From: a bacterium
GTDB lineage: Bacteria; Thermosulfidibacterota; Thermosulfidibacteria; Thermosulfidibacterales; Thermosulfidibacteraceae
Length of the DNA: 11,263 nt
Direction: 5' to 3'
Assembly (NCBI GenBank): GCA_027022065.1
Contig: JALVZS010000068.1
Span: forward strand, 1 to 11,263
In this document: positions 1 through 7,567 of the stretch, one piece after another
Numbering within the stretch: position 1 is the stretch's first letter
Layout of the letters: every line of letters begins with the position of its first letter
Translations under genes and position numbers: made by a program
The notes under the pieces: model-generated
Told to the model about the DNA's origin: nothing
Seen by the model: only the letters and a program-made list of their open reading frames with translations
Database searches by the model: none

Positions 1-559
1 GCATAAACAGCGAACCAAACAGTGTATACAGGAAGAACTTTATGGCTGCGTATAGCTTCCTTGGACCTCCCCATATACCGATGATGAAGTACATGGGAAC
101 CAGCATGACCTCCCAGAAGACGTAGAAGAGGAACATGTCCAGGGCACAGAAGACACCCAGCATACCCGTTTCAAGAACCAAGAGAGCAATGTAGTACTCC
201 TTCTGCCTCTCCTGGATATAGTTGAAAGAGCAAAGCACGGATATGGCGGAGAGGAAGGTGGTTAGAAGCACCAACAGCACCGAAATGCCATCAATGCCAA
301 AGTAATACTCAACCCCCAGCTTCTGAATCCAGGTGAACCTTTCAACAAACTGGAAGTGCCAGGTGGTTCTGTCAAACTTAAACCAAATTATTATGGAAAC
401 CAAAAAGTCTATAAGAGAAATGATAAAGGCAAACCATTTGATGAAGTCAACCTTCTCCCTGTTGACGAACAACAGCACAATGGCGCCAAGCAGCGGGAAG
501 TAAGTTATAAATGAGAGCAACGGGAAGTTTAAGACATTTGTCCCAAAGTGCAGCTCCAT
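1..559 (-). CDS. nuoM: NADH-quinone oxidoreductase subunit M (N-terminal part, runs off the left edge)
   Basis: NuoM is one of the three antiporter-like, proton-pumping subunits of the complex I membrane arm in the cytoplasmic membrane. The visible 186 codons start at ATG 557-559 (MELHFGTNVL...), behind a strong AGGAGG-type site at about 568-574. They contain hydrophobic helices and the family segment YFGIDGISVLL near residues 86-96. The segment FYVFWEVMLVPMYFIIGIWGG near 145-165 carries the conserved membrane glutamate at E150 (equivalent to E144 in the E. coli protein, from family knowledge). The frame is open to base 1, so the C-terminal two thirds lie outside the window. It follows nuoL by 24 bp as the last visible gene of the operon. 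The subunit M assignment rather than L or N rests on the FWE..L.PM motif and the gene order; I am confident. Confidence 0.95.
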   Translation of the reverse strand, partial: MELHFGTNVLNFPLLSFITYFPLLGAIVLLFVNREKVDFIKWFAFIISLIDFLVSIIIWFKFDRTTWHFQFVERFTWIQKLGVEYYFGIDGISVLLVLLTTFLSAISVLCSFNYIQERQKEYYIALLVLETGMLGVFCALDMFLFYVFWEVMLVPMYFIIGIWGGPRKLYAAIKFFLYTLFGSLFM

Positions 560-583
560 GGGTCAATCCTCCTCATCAGGTTT

Positions 584-2569
584 TTAGAAAATCCTCGCAA
601 AAACATATATGGAAAACAGGCCAAACAGCCCCATTGCCACAAAGAGCATGTAGTTGGAAACAATACCTGTCTGAACGCGCCTCAAAACCCTTGCCCCTAG
701 ATCCACCACATAGGAAGCACCGTTCACAGCTCCATCCACAATGAAGGGCTCTGTACAGAACCTGGTAATTGCGGCCAGGGTTCTGGCAAACCAGGAGGCG
801 CCGTTGACTATACCGTCAATGATGAACTGGTCAAACTTCCAGCACACATAGGCAAGATCCAGCACTCTGTATATGAACAAAGCAAAGTATATCTCATCCA
901 CATACCACTTCCTGTACAGCACCCTGTGAAGCAGCCAGACCTTGGGAAGTAGCTTCTCCGGATCCAAGAGCTTTTTAAGGTGCACGATGTAAGCGATAAA
1001 GATGCCTGAAAGCCCCACAAGCACGGATATGAGTATCAAAAGGGATCCGGGGATAACTTCGTGGTGCTCTGCAACGTGTTCTGCCGCATGATGAGCGTGA
1101 TGCATAACGGGAGCCAAAAACACAGCAAAGTAGGACTCCCCGCTTGCAGACTTTAACCCAAAGAAGCCTACAGTAGCGGCGCCAATGGCAAGCACTATCA
1201 AAGGTATTGTCATCACCTTGGGCGCTTCATGCAGATGGTGCTTTATCTCCTCAGGTATCCTTTCTTTTCCGAAGAAGGTCATAAAGATGGCCCTAAAGGT
1301 ATAATAGGCGGTAAGACCTGCTGTAAATGTGCCAAGGAACCAGAGGAAGTAGTGGCCTGTGGTAAAGGTGTGGTGCAGTATCTCGTCTTTTGACCAGAAG
1401 CCAGCAAAAGGTGGGATACCTGAAAGTGCCAAACCACCTACTATGAAGGTTGCCGCTGTTATGGGCATGTACTTTTTGAGGTTGCCCATGAGCCTCATGT
1501 CCAGAACATCACTCATGGCATGCATAACAGCACCTGCAGAGAGGAAGAGCAGCCCTTTAAAGAAGGCATGGGTCATAAGGTGGAAGACTCCTGCCGCATA
1601 GGCCCCCACTCCACATCCCAGGAACATGTAGCCAAGCTGGGAAACCGTTGAGTAGGCGAGAACCCTTTTAAGGTCAAACTGGCAGGTGCCAATGGTTGCA
1701 GCAAAGAAAGCGGTTAAGCAACCTATTACCGCCACAACCTCCAGAGAGAGTGGTGCCATGTTGTAAAGCACGTTGGAACGGGCCACCATGTAAACACCAG
1801 ACGTAACCATGGTCGCAGCGTGTATGAGAGCAGAAACAGGAGTAGGACCCTCCATGGCGTCCGGCAGCCACACATAAAGGGGAATCTGGGCAGACTTACC
1901 AGTGGCACCAGCGAAAAGGCACAGCGTTGCTATGGTCACCACCTCAGGAGATAGCATATGGGCCTTCTCAAACACCTCTTTAAAGTCAAGGCTCCCAAGG
2001 TAGTACCAGAGGGTAAACATGCCAAGGATGAAGAAGGCATCACCCACTCTATTGGTTATGAAGGCCTTCATTCCAGCCTTCCATGCAGACTCTCTCTCAT
2101 ACCAGAAGCCTATAAGTAGGTAGGAACAAAGACCAACGCCTTCCCATCCCACAAACAGAAGCAGGTAAGAGCTTCCCAAAACCAGAATGAGCATGAAGAA
2201 GACGAACATGTTGAGGTAGGTAAAGTACCTGGGATAACCGGGATCCTCACCCATGTAGCCTATGGAGTAGACATGTATGAAGAACGAAAGGGTAGTAACA
2301 ACCATGAGCATAACGGCGGTGAGCTGATCCACCCAAAAAGCAACCCTCACATGGACATCTGGTGTTACTATCCAATCCCAGAGAGTTACCTCCCCCACAT
2401 GGCCATGAAGAACATCTATAAAGACAAGTATGGATGTAAGCCACGCCAGACCAAGGGCGGGAACTGCTATAAAGTGGGCCTTTTTCTTTATAAATCTGAT
2501 ACCAAAAAGACCGTTGATGGTCATTCCTATAAGCGGAAACAGCGGAACCAGCCACACATACTTTATCAT
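584..2569 (-). CDS. nuoL: NADH-quinone oxidoreductase subunit L
   Basis: NuoL is the distal antiporter-like subunit of complex I, responsible for one proton channel and for the long lateral amphipathic helix that braces the membrane arm. The 661-residue length is near the family norm of about 600-660. Visible signatures are GWEGVGLCSYLLIGFW near 141-156 with E143, ATGKSAQIPLYVWLPDAMEGPTPVSALIHA from about 222 with K225, DLKRVLAYSTVSQLGYM near 299-315, and HLMTHAFFKGLLFLSAG near 330-346 with H330, H334 and K338. These match the lysine and histidine proton-path residues known from the family. The C-terminal 200 residues hold a His-rich loop around AHHAAEHVAEHHE and then long amphipathic and membrane helices. 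ATG 2567-2569 is preceded by GAGGAGGGT. The gene starts 10 bp after the nuoK stop and ends 24 bp before nuoM. Confidence 0.97.
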   Translation of the reverse strand: MIKYVWLVPLFPLIGMTINGLFGIRFIKKKAHFIAVPALGLAWLTSILVFIDVLHGHVGEVTLWDWIVTPDVHVRVAFWVDQLTAVMLMVVTTLSFFIHVYSIGYMGEDPGYPRYFTYLNMFVFFMLILVLGSSYLLLFVGWEGVGLCSYLLIGFWYERESAWKAGMKAFITNRVGDAFFILGMFTLWYYLGSLDFKEVFEKAHMLSPEVVTIATLCLFAGATGKSAQIPLYVWLPDAMEGPTPVSALIHAATMVTSGVYMVARSNVLYNMAPLSLEVVAVIGCLTAFFAATIGTCQFDLKRVLAYSTVSQLGYMFLGCGVGAYAAGVFHLMTHAFFKGLLFLSAGAVMHAMSDVLDMRLMGNLKKYMPITAATFIVGGLALSGIPPFAGFWSKDEILHHTFTTGHYFLWFLGTFTAGLTAYYTFRAIFMTFFGKERIPEEIKHHLHEAPKVMTIPLIVLAIGAATVGFFGLKSASGESYFAVFLAPVMHHAHHAAEHVAEHHEVIPGSLLILISVLVGLSGIFIAYIVHLKKLLDPEKLLPKVWLLHRVLYRKWYVDEIYFALFIYRVLDLAYVCWKFDQFIIDGIVNGASWFARTLAAITRFCTEPFIVDGAVNGASYVVDLGARVLRRVQTGIVSNYMLFVAMGLFGLFSIYVFARIF

Positions 2570-2579
2570 CGCACCCTCC

Positions 2580-2882
2580 TCACCACTTCAGGAGATTGAA
2601 GGAGTCTATGTTAACAGTAAGCCTGTTTCTGAATATGGACAGCACTATCGCCAGCCCAACAGCAGCCTCTCCAGCAGCAACCGTTATGATGAATATGGCC
2701 ATAATTTGACCAGCCACATTGCCCAAGTAGGATGAAAATCCCACAAGAGCAATGTTAACCGCATTGAGCATAAGCTCTATTCCCATAAGGACAATAAAGA
2801 CATTCCTCCTGGCAAGGGCTCCAAACATGCCAATGGCAAACATGAGAAAGGCGTATATTATCACATGGCTCAAGGGCACCAT
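2580..2882 (-). CDS. nuoK: NADH-quinone oxidoreductase subunit K
   Basis: NuoK is a small membrane subunit of complex I that contributes to a half-channel of the proton path between NuoH and NuoN. The 100-residue length is exactly typical, with three predicted membrane helices at about 5-22, 28-50 and 60-84. The two conserved buried glutamates are visible, E36 in [11 protein letters not shown] and E72 in [11 protein letters not shown], at the same numbers as in E. coli from family knowledge. ATG 2880-2882 lies 3 nt after the nuoJ stop. A GGAGAGG-type ribosome site sits within the nuoJ 3' end, so translation is probably coupled to nuoJ. It is followed closely by nuoL (10 bp). Confidence 0.97.
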   Translation of the reverse strand: MVPLSHVIIYAFLMFAIGMFGALARRNVFIVLMGIELMLNAVNIALVGFSSYLGNVAGQIMAIFIITVAAGEAAVGLAIVLSIFRNRLTVNIDSFNLLKW

Positions 2883-2885
2883 GAC

Positions 2886-3404
2886 CTACCTCTCCAACCT
2901 GTTTTTTGCAAGCACAATGGCTCCAACCATGGCAGCCAAAAGCAGAACAGAAGCCACTTCAAACGGGAACAGATACTTGGTGTATAAAAGGGCACCAATG
3001 CCCTCTGTATTGCCGCCGTACTTTAAAGCCTCAACTGCAGCTTTGCCAGCGGGCTTTTGAGCAAAGTAAAGATAAACGATGGATCCCACCTGCAACGCCA
3101 AAAGTAGCGCTATAAAGGCCGCTATGGCTATCTGACCTAGGTTCTGCTTTACCTGACTAGCCTCTTCTGCCTTAACAAGCATTATCACATAAAGCATCAA
3201 GCTAACCACGCCACCTGCGTAAACCAGAACCTGAACAGCAGCCAGAAGCTCTGCTTTCAGTATCACAAACACAGCAGCCATGAAGAAAAAGGTTATAATG
3301 AGAAATATCGCACTGTGCACAGCGTTCCTTCTTGTCACAACCATCAAGGCACAAAGCAGGGATAAACCAGCAAAAACGTAAAAGAAAAACTGCGTCCAGC
3401 TCAT
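2886..3404 (-). CDS. nuoJ: NADH-quinone oxidoreductase subunit J
   Basis: NuoJ is a membrane subunit of complex I that sits between NuoA, NuoH and NuoK and belongs to the central hydrophilic axis of the membrane arm. The 172 residues contain about five hydrophobic segments. The family block [21 protein letters not shown] lies at about 56-76, including the flexible helix with its pi-bulge region. A C-terminal block [24 protein letters not shown] runs from about 144 to 167. The region 112-145 between the last helices is a short polar loop ([17 protein letters not shown]), as usual. ATG 3402-3404 is preceded by an AGGGGG ribosome site that overlaps the nuoI stop codon region; the gap to nuoI is 10 bp. 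The assignment is clear from motif and gene order. Confidence 0.96.
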   Translation of the reverse strand: MSWTQFFFYVFAGLSLLCALMVVTRRNAVHSAIFLIITFFFMAAVFVILKAELLAAVQVLVYAGGVVSLMLYVIMLVKAEEASQVKQNLGQIAIAAFIALLLALQVGSIVYLYFAQKPAGKAAVEALKYGGNTEGIGALLYTKYLFPFEVASVLLLAAMVGAIVLAKNRLER

Positions 3405-3414
3405 CTCAAGCCCC

Positions 3415-3858
3415 CTACTTCTTGAAGGTCCTTTCCCACTTCTTGTAGTCCTCGGAAAGCTTGTCTATATCAAACTTAAGCCAGTCTATATCGTATGTTG
3501 CCCCTTCATAGAAGCTGGAGTTTTCAAGCCCTCCTACTGGACAGATTTCCACACAGAAGCCACAGTATATACAGCGGGAAAAGTCAATGTTAAACTCAAC
3601 AGGCTGTCTTTCCTTCCCTTTACCCTCGCCTTTAACGGTTATACACTGGGATGGACAGACCCTCGCACACTGGCCACAAGCAATGCACTTGTACCTGCCC
3701 GTTTCCTCGTCCTTTACAAGCCTTATAAACCCTCTAAATCTCGGAAAAGGCGTAAGCTTCTCCTTGGGATACTGAACCGTTATAGGCTTGGTAAAGCAGT
3801 AGTAGAAGGTCCTCCTAAGTCCTATGAGCAGATCCTTCATTAGAGCCTTGGCAATCAT
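3415..3858 (-). CDS. nuoI: NADH-quinone oxidoreductase subunit I (2x[4Fe-4S] ferredoxin-type)
   Basis: NuoI carries the two tetranuclear iron-sulfur clusters (N6a and N6b) that pass electrons towards NuoB in the peripheral arm of complex I. The 147-residue product has two complete CxxCxxCxxxCP motifs. The first uses C58, C61, C64 and C68 ([12 protein letters not shown]); the second uses C96, C99, C102 and C106 ([12 protein letters not shown]). The second motif ends in PVGG rather than the more usual PVDA, a minor variation. A further cysteine, C72, follows the first motif. The N-terminal 45 residues resemble the membrane-proximal helix of the family ([22 protein letters not shown]). It is at the short end for NuoI, whose bacterial members are usually 150-180 residues. 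ATG 3856-3858 is preceded by GAGGAGG, and the gap to nuoH is 10 bp. Confidence 0.97.
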   Translation of the reverse strand: MIAKALMKDLLIGLRRTFYYCFTKPITVQYPKEKLTPFPRFRGFIRLVKDEETGRYKCIACGQCARVCPSQCITVKGEGKGKERQPVEFNIDFSRCIYCGFCVEICPVGGLENSSFYEGATYDIDWLKFDIDKLSEDYKKWERTFKK

Positions 3859-3868
3859 GGACTCCTCC

Positions 3869-4819
3869 TCACACCAGCATCATTACGATTCCAGTGACCA
3901 CTATATTTGCAAGCACAAGGGGTAGCATGATCTTCCAACCAATACCCATAAACTGGTCGTACCTGTACCTGGGGAAGGTGGCCCTAACCCAGATGAAGAA
4001 GAACACAAATATGGACATCTTGATCAGGAACCAGAGCCAGCCGGGAAGTACGGGACCCTTCCAGCCTGCAAGGAACACTATGGTGGCTATGGCGGAAACT
4101 ATAAGCATATTGGCGTATTCGGCCAAGAAAAAGTATGCAAATTTCATGCCGCTATACTCCGTGTGGAAGCCCGCCACAAGCTCCGACTCTGCCTCAGGAA
4201 GGTCAAAGGGAACCCTGTTTATCTCTCCCAAAGCGGCTATAAGATAGATAACAAAGGCCACAGGCTGATAAACGATTAAAGGCACCTTTTGGGCTTCTAC
4301 TATTTTAACAAGATCCAGAGAGCCCGCTATCATAAGAGGGCCTATGAGGGAAAAGCCCAAGAATATCTCATAGGAAAACATCTGTGCGGCAGACCTCAAA
4401 CCACCAAGCAGAGAGTATTTACTGCCAGAAGACCAACCTGCGAGGATAATACCCATAACACCCACGGACGCTATGGAAAGGACGTACAAAAGGCCAATGT
4501 TGAGCCTGGTTATCATAAAGTTCTTATCAACAGGTATAATCGCAAAAAGCACCAGGGCACATACAAGGCACAAGATAGGGGCGAAGTAGAAGGTTAACCT
4601 ATAGGCCTCTGTGGGAACAATATCCTCCTTGAAGAAAAGCTTCAAACCGTCGGCTATAGGTTGTAACAAGCCATGAGGACCCACCCTCATGGGACCCATT
4701 CTCACTTGCATGTGACCTATTATCTTACGCTCAAGGTAGGTAAGATAAGCTACGAAGAATAAAGCCACGGCAAATACTATAACTATCCTCAAAAGGGCCA
4801 AGCCTAGGTCATGCCACAT
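3869..4819 (-). CDS. nuoH: NADH-quinone oxidoreductase subunit H
   Basis: NuoH is the membrane subunit that forms the quinone chamber with NuoB and NuoD and links quinone chemistry to proton translocation. The 316-residue length fits the family. Visible blocks are [39 protein letters not shown] from about 28 to 66, [24 protein letters not shown] at 128-151, and [26 protein letters not shown] at 199-224. The last is the acidic loop lining the chamber. About eight hydrophobic helices are present. ATG 4817-4819 (MWHDLG) has an AGGAGGA ribosome site at 4824-4830 that runs into the nuoD stop codon, with a 9-bp intergenic gap. In operons such as E. coli and Thermus, nuoE, nuoF and nuoG lie between nuoD and nuoH; here they do not. 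Confidence 0.97.
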   Translation of the reverse strand: MWHDLGLALLRIVIVFAVALFFVAYLTYLERKIIGHMQVRMGPMRVGPHGLLQPIADGLKLFFKEDIVPTEAYRLTFYFAPILCLVCALVLFAIIPVDKNFMITRLNIGLLYVLSIASVGVMGIILAGWSSGSKYSLLGGLRSAAQMFSYEIFLGFSLIGPLMIAGSLDLVKIVEAQKVPLIVYQPVAFVIYLIAALGEINRVPFDLPEAESELVAGFHTEYSGMKFAYFFLAEYANMLIVSAIATIVFLAGWKGPVLPGWLWFLIKMSIFVFFFIWVRATFPRYRYDQFMGIGWKIMLPLVLANIVVTGIVMMLV

Positions 4820-4828
4820 AGCATCCTC

Positions 4829-6019
4829 CTACCTGTCAACTTCGCCAAGCACTATGTCTATGCTTCCTATAGCGGCGATGACATCGGCAACTAGATGTCC
4901 CTTCACCATTTCAGGAAGAGCTATGAGATTCGCAAAAGAGGGAGTCCTTATCTTTAGCCTGTAGGGCCTTTGGCTTCCATCGGACACAATGTAGTAGGCC
5001 AGCTCTCCCTTGGGAGCCTCTGTAGCCATGTAAACCTCACCCACGGGCGGTTTGAGAACCTTGGGCACCTTGGCCATTACAGGACCACTGGTTTTCTCCA
5101 GGTACTCAGCACACTGCTTAACGATCTTGCAGGACTCAAGCATCTCCTTCCTTCTAACAAGGTACCTCGCATAAACATCACATCCGTCAAACACAGCAAC
5201 CTCAAAGTCCAGCTTGTCGTAAACGGAATAGGGATTAGCCCTCCTTAGATCCCAGTTAACTCCAGAACCTCTGATACTCGGTCCTGAAAGGCCCAAAGCC
5301 AGTCCCTTTTCAGCGGATATCTTTGCCACATTTACCGTCCTGGAAAGCCATATCCTATTGGCGTAAAGCAGATCGTCGTAGTCCTGCACCCTCTTAGGAA
5401 AAATCTCGCAGAACTCTTTAACCTTGTCCAAAAAGCCATCGGGGAGATCATGAGCCACACCGCCTATCCTGTAGTAGGAGGTGATGAGCCTTCCACCTGT
5501 GGCCATCTCAAAAAGATCCAGCACCATCTCCCTTTCGCGGAAGCAGTAGAGGAAAACGGTCATGGCACCTATGTCAAGAGCATGGGTGGCAAGCCACAAT
5601 AGGTGGCTGGATATCCTGGCAAGCTCCGCCATCATAACCCTTATGTACTCAGCCCTTTCGGGCACCTCTATCTCCATAAGCTTTTCAACGGCAAGCACAT
5701 AGCCAAAGTTCATGGCAGGGGACGCAAGGTAGTCAAGCCTATCGGTTAGTGGGATTATCTGGTGGTAGGTCCTAGCCTCAGCAAGCTTCTCCGTTCCACG
5801 GTGCAGATACCCTATTACCACTTCGGTATCCACAATTCTTTCGCCCTGAAGGGAAAGAATAAGCCTCAAAACACCGTGAGTGGAGGGATGTTGAGGACCC
5901 ATGTTGATCCAGTAATCCTGGGTCCTTATGGTTTCGCGCATTATATCTTCATCAACCTTGCCCAGTGAAGTGCCCTTGGCCATAAGCTCCTTGAACTGCT
6001 GCTCCTCTTTAACCGCCAT
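4829..6019 (-). CDS. nuoD: NADH-quinone oxidoreductase subunit D (quinone-site 49-kDa-type subunit)
   Basis: NuoD is the peripheral-arm subunit related to the large subunit of [NiFe] hydrogenases; with NuoB it forms the quinone-reduction site next to cluster N2. The 396 residues include NMGPQHPSTHGV at 39-50. By spacing, H48, Y97 (in DRLDYL) and D149 (in THALDIG) align with the quinone-contacting H38, Y87 and D139 of the Thermus subunit, from family knowledge. The C-terminus ends GSIDIVLGEVDR, the standard ending of the family. There is a 35-residue polar N-terminal extension (MAVKEEQQFKEL...). NuoC and NuoD are separate genes, not fused as in E. coli. ATG 6017-6019 is preceded by AAGGGG, 11 bp after the nuoC stop. 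Confidence 0.97.
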   Translation of the reverse strand: MAVKEEQQFKELMAKGTSLGKVDEDIMRETIRTQDYWINMGPQHPSTHGVLRLILSLQGERIVDTEVVIGYLHRGTEKLAEARTYHQIIPLTDRLDYLASPAMNFGYVLAVEKLMEIEVPERAEYIRVMMAELARISSHLLWLATHALDIGAMTVFLYCFREREMVLDLFEMATGGRLITSYYRIGGVAHDLPDGFLDKVKEFCEIFPKRVQDYDDLLYANRIWLSRTVNVAKISAEKGLALGLSGPSIRGSGVNWDLRRANPYSVYDKLDFEVAVFDGCDVYARYLVRRKEMLESCKIVKQCAEYLEKTSGPVMAKVPKVLKPPVGEVYMATEAPKGELAYYIVSDGSQRPYRLKIRTPSFANLIALPEMVKGHLVADVIAAIGSIDIVLGEVDR

Positions 6020-6030
6020 CTTCTTACCCC

Positions 6031-6609
6031 TTAAAGCTTGTTGTAATAGGGAAGATGCTCCCTAAGCCACTTCTCCCTATAGCCAGGAGGCCCTTCCAGT
6101 GGATAGTCCTTGCGAAGGGGATGGCCCTCCCAGTCCTCTGGAAGCAGGATTCTCCTAAGATCAGGGTGATTGGCAAACCTTATACCCACCATGTCGTAGG
6201 CTTCCCTTTCAAACCAGTTGGCAGAAGGCCAAACAGAGCAGACGCTTTCCACCTCCTCGTTTTCTGCCAGAGATACCTTCAGCCTTATGCGGGTGCGCCT
6301 GGAAACGGAGTATATGTGGTAAACAACCTCCAAAGGCTTCTCCCTCTTGGGATAGTGGACGCCGCATATATCTTCAAGGTAGTTGTAGGAAAGCTCAGGA
6401 TCATCCCTTAAAAGCTCACACACCTTTACAATGTAATCCTTCTTTATTCTGAGGGTGAGCTCCTCCCTGAAGTAGTCCATCTCCTCAATGGCCTCTGGAA
6501 ACTTCTCTTTGATCTTCCTAACCTCGGGGAACTTGTTGAAGTCTACCTTCGGCTTCTCTTCCTGCTGTTGTTCCTTCTTCTGCACCACCTTCTTTTCATT
6601 CTCAGCCAT
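6031..6609 (-). CDS. nuoC: NADH-quinone oxidoreductase subunit C (30-kDa-type subunit)
   Basis: NuoC is a peripheral-arm subunit of complex I without cofactors; it packs against NuoD and helps shape the quinone site. The 192-residue protein carries the classic signature around 127-143 (WPSANWFEREAYDMVGI) and LRRILLPEDWEGHPLRKDYPL at about 151-171. The N-terminal 24 residues are an unusual run of Lys, Glu and Gln (KKVVQKKEQQQEEKPK) with no counterpart in the core fold; this is probably a flexible tail. ATG 6607-6609 has a GGAGG site at 6616-6620 placed across the nuoB stop, with a 3-bp gap. Clearly NuoC from motif and position. Confidence 0.96.
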   Translation of the reverse strand: MAENEKKVVQKKEQQQEEKPKVDFNKFPEVRKIKEKFPEAIEEMDYFREELTLRIKKDYIVKVCELLRDDPELSYNYLEDICGVHYPKREKPLEVVYHIYSVSRRTRIRLKVSLAENEEVESVCSVWPSANWFEREAYDMVGIRFANHPDLRRILLPEDWEGHPLRKDYPLEGPPGYREKWLREHLPYYNKL

Positions 6610-6612
6610 AGA

Positions 6613-7089
6613 TTACCTCCTGAGCACCTTCATCTGGAAGATCTTCTCCTGAAGCCTTATGACCCCATACATAAGACCTTCAGGCCTAGGAGGACAGCCA
6701 GGAACATACACATCAACAGGAACGATCTTGTCAACACCCTGAACCACATGGTAGGTCTTGTAAATGCCGCCAGAGTTGGCACAGGAACCCATGGAGATCA
6801 CCCATCTGGGCTCTGGCATCTGATCGTAAACCTTTCTCAGAACGGGAGCCATTTTTAAAGTGAGGGTCCCTGCAACGATCATCACATCAGACTGCCTGGG
6901 GGTAGCCCTGAAGATCACGCCAAAACGGTCAAAGTCAAAGCGAGAAGCACCTGCCGCCATCATCTCAATGGCGCAGCAGGCGAGACCAAAGGTCATGGGC
7001 CAAAGGGAAGAAGCCCTGGCCCAGTTAACCACCTTGTCAATGACTTCCGTAAGCTTATTATCCGGCAGTCTCCTATCTATTACTCCCAT
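6613..7089 (-). CDS. nuoB: NADH-quinone oxidoreductase subunit B (N2 cluster subunit)
   Basis: NuoB binds the terminal [4Fe-4S] cluster N2, which hands electrons to quinone. With the start chosen here the product is 158 residues, and all four N2 ligands are present: the tandem pair C38-C39 in [12 protein letters not shown]103 in [10 protein letters not shown] and C132 in [10 protein letters not shown] chose ATG 7087-7089 (MGVIDRRLP) because AAAGGAG lies at 7097-7103 with a 7-nt spacer. A longer in-frame reading from TTG at 7110 would add seven residues but has no ribosome site in front of it. The chosen start overlaps the nuoA 3' end by 10 bp, which suggests coupled translation. It is the second gene of the operon. 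Confidence 0.96.
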   Translation of the reverse strand: MGVIDRRLPDNKLTEVIDKVVNWARASSLWPMTFGLACCAIEMMAAGASRFDFDRFGVIFRATPRQSDVMIVAGTLTLKMAPVLRKVYDQMPEPRWVISMGSCANSGGIYKTYHVVQGVDKIVPVDVYVPGCPPRPEGLMYGVIRLQEKIFQMKVLRR

Positions 7090-7448
7090 TCCAACGCTCC
7101 TTTCACCCAAGCGTATATGTATCCAATGAGCAGAATAACTATAAATAGAAACATCTCAACAAAGCCCCAAATACCCAACTTTTTGTACATAACAGCCCAC
7201 GGATACATGAAAACCGCTTCAACATCAAAAAGCAGGAAAAGCAAGATTATAACGAAGAATCTGATGGGAACCCTCACCTTGGCAGGCATTAGAGGATTGA
7301 TACCACATTCGTAAGGGGAAAGCTTCTCATCGTAGGAGAACCTAGGCCTAACTAAATAGGCCACGGCAAGGGTTATAATACCAAAGGCTACAGCTATGAC
7401 GAAAAGGATAAGGACCGGCACATACGGACTGATATGCTGATACGGCAT
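7080..7448 (-). CDS. nuoA: NADH-quinone oxidoreductase subunit A
   Basis: NuoA is a three-helix membrane subunit of complex I at the joint between the two arms. The 122-residue product has helices at about 8-33, 62-84 and 92-115. The family motif YECG lies at 46-49, on the loop that is mobile near the quinone chamber, and FDVEAVF at 74-80 carries the conserved acidic pair D75 and E77. The start [11 protein letters not shown] at ATG 7446-7448 was chosen because AAGGAGGG precedes it by 5 nt. The open frame goes 13 codons further upstream (from about 7487), but that stretch is basic, unlike the family N-terminus, and would run through the ribosome site. It is the first gene of the nuo operon. 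Confidence 0.95.
   Translation of the reverse strand: MPYQHISPYVPVLILFVIAVAFGIITLAVAYLVRPRFSYDEKLSPYECGINPLMPAKVRVPIRFFVIILLFLLFDVEAVFMYPWAVMYKKLGIWGFVEMFLFIVILLIGYIYAWVKGALEWE
7097..7103 (-). promoter_or_regulatory. Ribosome binding site of nuoB that decides its start
   Basis: AAAGGAG on the minus strand lies 7 nt upstream of ATG 7087-7089 and within the nuoA coding end. It favours this ATG over the upstream in-frame TTG at 7110, which has only AT-rich sequence and no purine-rich site ahead of it. Confidence 0.75.
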
Positions 7449-7567
7449 GGCCACCCTCCTTCTTTGTGACGTTGAAGCCATTAGCACATTGTGATATCTT
7501 TTGCAAGCAAGTATGAGACAAGAAAAGGAGTTAGGACAAAAATAATACGGCGTTATGAGAGGAACTC
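7449..7567. promoter_or_regulatory. Divergent promoter region between the nuo operon and the flavoprotein/LOG unit
   Basis: This 119-bp gap separates two diverging transcription units, so it must hold both promoters unless one is leaderless from outside. Minus strand (towards nuoA): GCTAAT at 7480-7485 (4 of 6 matches to TATAAT) is preceded by TGT, making an extended -10 candidate. Upstream TTGCAA (7501-7506, 15-nt spacer) and TTGCTT (7505-7510, 19-nt spacer) are imperfectly placed -35 candidates. Plus strand: AATAAT at 7541-7546 (5 of 6) lies 21 nt before ATG 7568, with no convincing -35. The 10-mer at 7501-7510 is a small inverted repeat (TTGC-AA-GCAA), and TATGAGA occurs twice, at 7512-7518 and 7554-7560. 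None of these is strong enough to name a regulator. Confidence 0.4.
7454..7461 (-). promoter_or_regulatory. Ribosome binding site of nuoA that decides its start
   Basis: AAGGAGGG on the minus strand, 5 nt before ATG 7446-7448, is the strongest ribosome site in the upstream region. It fixes the nuoA start and excludes the 13-codon longer reading. Confidence 0.8.

Noticed and set aside
2273-2599. 108-codon plus-strand open frame opposite nuoL
   Set aside because: It lies wholly antisense to well-supported nuoL coding sequence, gives a low-complexity, unrecognisable protein, and is a shadow of the opposite strand's codon structure.
6055-6411. 118-codon plus-strand open frame opposite nuoC
   Set aside because: It is completely inside nuoC on the other strand, and the translation is proline/arginine-rich without any family resemblance.
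7090-7110. TTG at 7110 as the nuoB start, adding seven residues
   Set aside because: No ribosome site precedes it, whereas ATG at 7089 has AAAGGAG at a 7-nt spacing; family members also start close to this ATG.
7449-7487. Thirteen-codon N-terminal extension of nuoA
   Set aside because: It would run through the AAGGAGGG ribosome site and add a basic stretch not seen in NuoA proteins.
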